A stretch of 5,946 nt of DNA from positions 1 through 5,946 of the forward strand of contig JAISRW010000275.1 of NCBI GenBank assembly GCA_031273405.1, given 5' to 3'. Below, piece after piece: positions 5,875 to 5,946 of this stretch. Position numbers and translations under genes: made by a program. The notes beneath the pieces are model-generated. The model had not been told where the DNA came from and did not search any database. It saw nothing but the letters and a program-made list of their open reading frames with translations. Each line of letters opens with the position of its first letter. Position 1 is the stretch's first letter. Source of the DNA: Treponema sp. (GTDB lineage Bacteria; Spirochaetota; Spirochaetia; Treponematales; Breznakiellaceae).

Positions 5875-5946
5875 ATGGCATTCATTGATGTCGTAGAATG
5901 GAATGACGCGAAAAACGACATTTTTGCGTGGAAATTCGGGCAAAAC
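5875..5946 (+). CDS. SPFH-domain (YdjI-like) protein, N-terminal fragment cut by the window edge
   Basis: Only 24 residues are visible, and the frame stays open to the end of the window. The start MAFIDVVEWND, followed by IFAWKFGQN, matches what I recall of the opening of SPFH-domain proteins often annotated as 'virion core protein' or YdjI. In these a V[IV]xW motif and a Phe-rich strand precede the band-7-like domain. Such proteins are thought to form membrane-associated oligomers; in Bacillus, YdjI belongs to an envelope stress group. The start is supported by AGAGG at 5866-5870, 4 nt before the ATG (somewhat short), and by a strong promoter at 5825-5853. With so few residues the assignment is tentative; the reality of the gene is better supported than its family. 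Confidence 0.7.
   Translation, partial: MAFIDVVEWNDAKNDIFAWKFGQN

Noticed and set aside
1..5946. CRISPR arrays, tRNA or rRNA genes, insertion sequences, phage genes
   Set aside because: No regularly spaced repeats, cloverleaf-like sequence, transposase motifs or terminal inverted repeats were seen on either strand.

Overview
The window most likely comes from a spirochaete of the Treponema group, possibly one of the relatively GC-rich gut-associated treponemes. This rests on protein character: a MinD-like ATPase of the spirochaete/deltaproteobacterial type, a long FapA-family (DUF342) protein, a long Lgt with a basic tail, and an SPFH protein beginning in the YdjI style. Taxonomy is an inference; no rRNA or other marker is present. 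All genes read on the + strand and coding density is high.

Layout. Positions 1-73 hold no complete gene: all three forward frames are stopped, and a weak promoter-like pair lies just before the first gene. Positions 74-4595 form a tight three-gene cluster: a small four-helix membrane protein of unknown function (74-505), a MinD/FlhG-like P-loop ATPase (518-1666, 12 nt downstream, strong GGAGG site), and a 973-residue FapA-family protein (1674-4595, 7 nt downstream). After a 39-nt gap with its own good promoter comes lgt (4635-5678), prolipoprotein diacylglyceryl transferase. The 196-nt spacer 5679-5874 holds short repeats, an imperfect hairpin, a 31-codon ORF resembling the N-terminus of a bacterial PH-domain protein, and a near-consensus sigma70 promoter. 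That promoter serves a gene starting at 5875 that runs off the window and resembles SPFH/YdjI proteins.

How the genes may work together. The ATPase and FapA-like protein are probably co-transcribed and translationally close. MinD/FlhG ATPases place structures at membranes or poles, and FapA is named for flagellar assembly, so a role in cell-envelope or periplasmic-flagellum positioning is plausible but not shown: no flagellar gene is in the window. Lgt performs the first step of lipoprotein maturation and seems independently transcribed.

Most notable points: (1) the FapA-like protein carries three diverged tandem copies of the family's N-terminal module; (2) the gene at 74 and lgt both lack a Shine-Dalgarno site and have promoter-like elements whose predicted start point falls at the ATG, suggesting leaderless mRNAs; (3) a possible PH-domain gene remnant lies in the last spacer. 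I did not find a clearly new multi-gene system.
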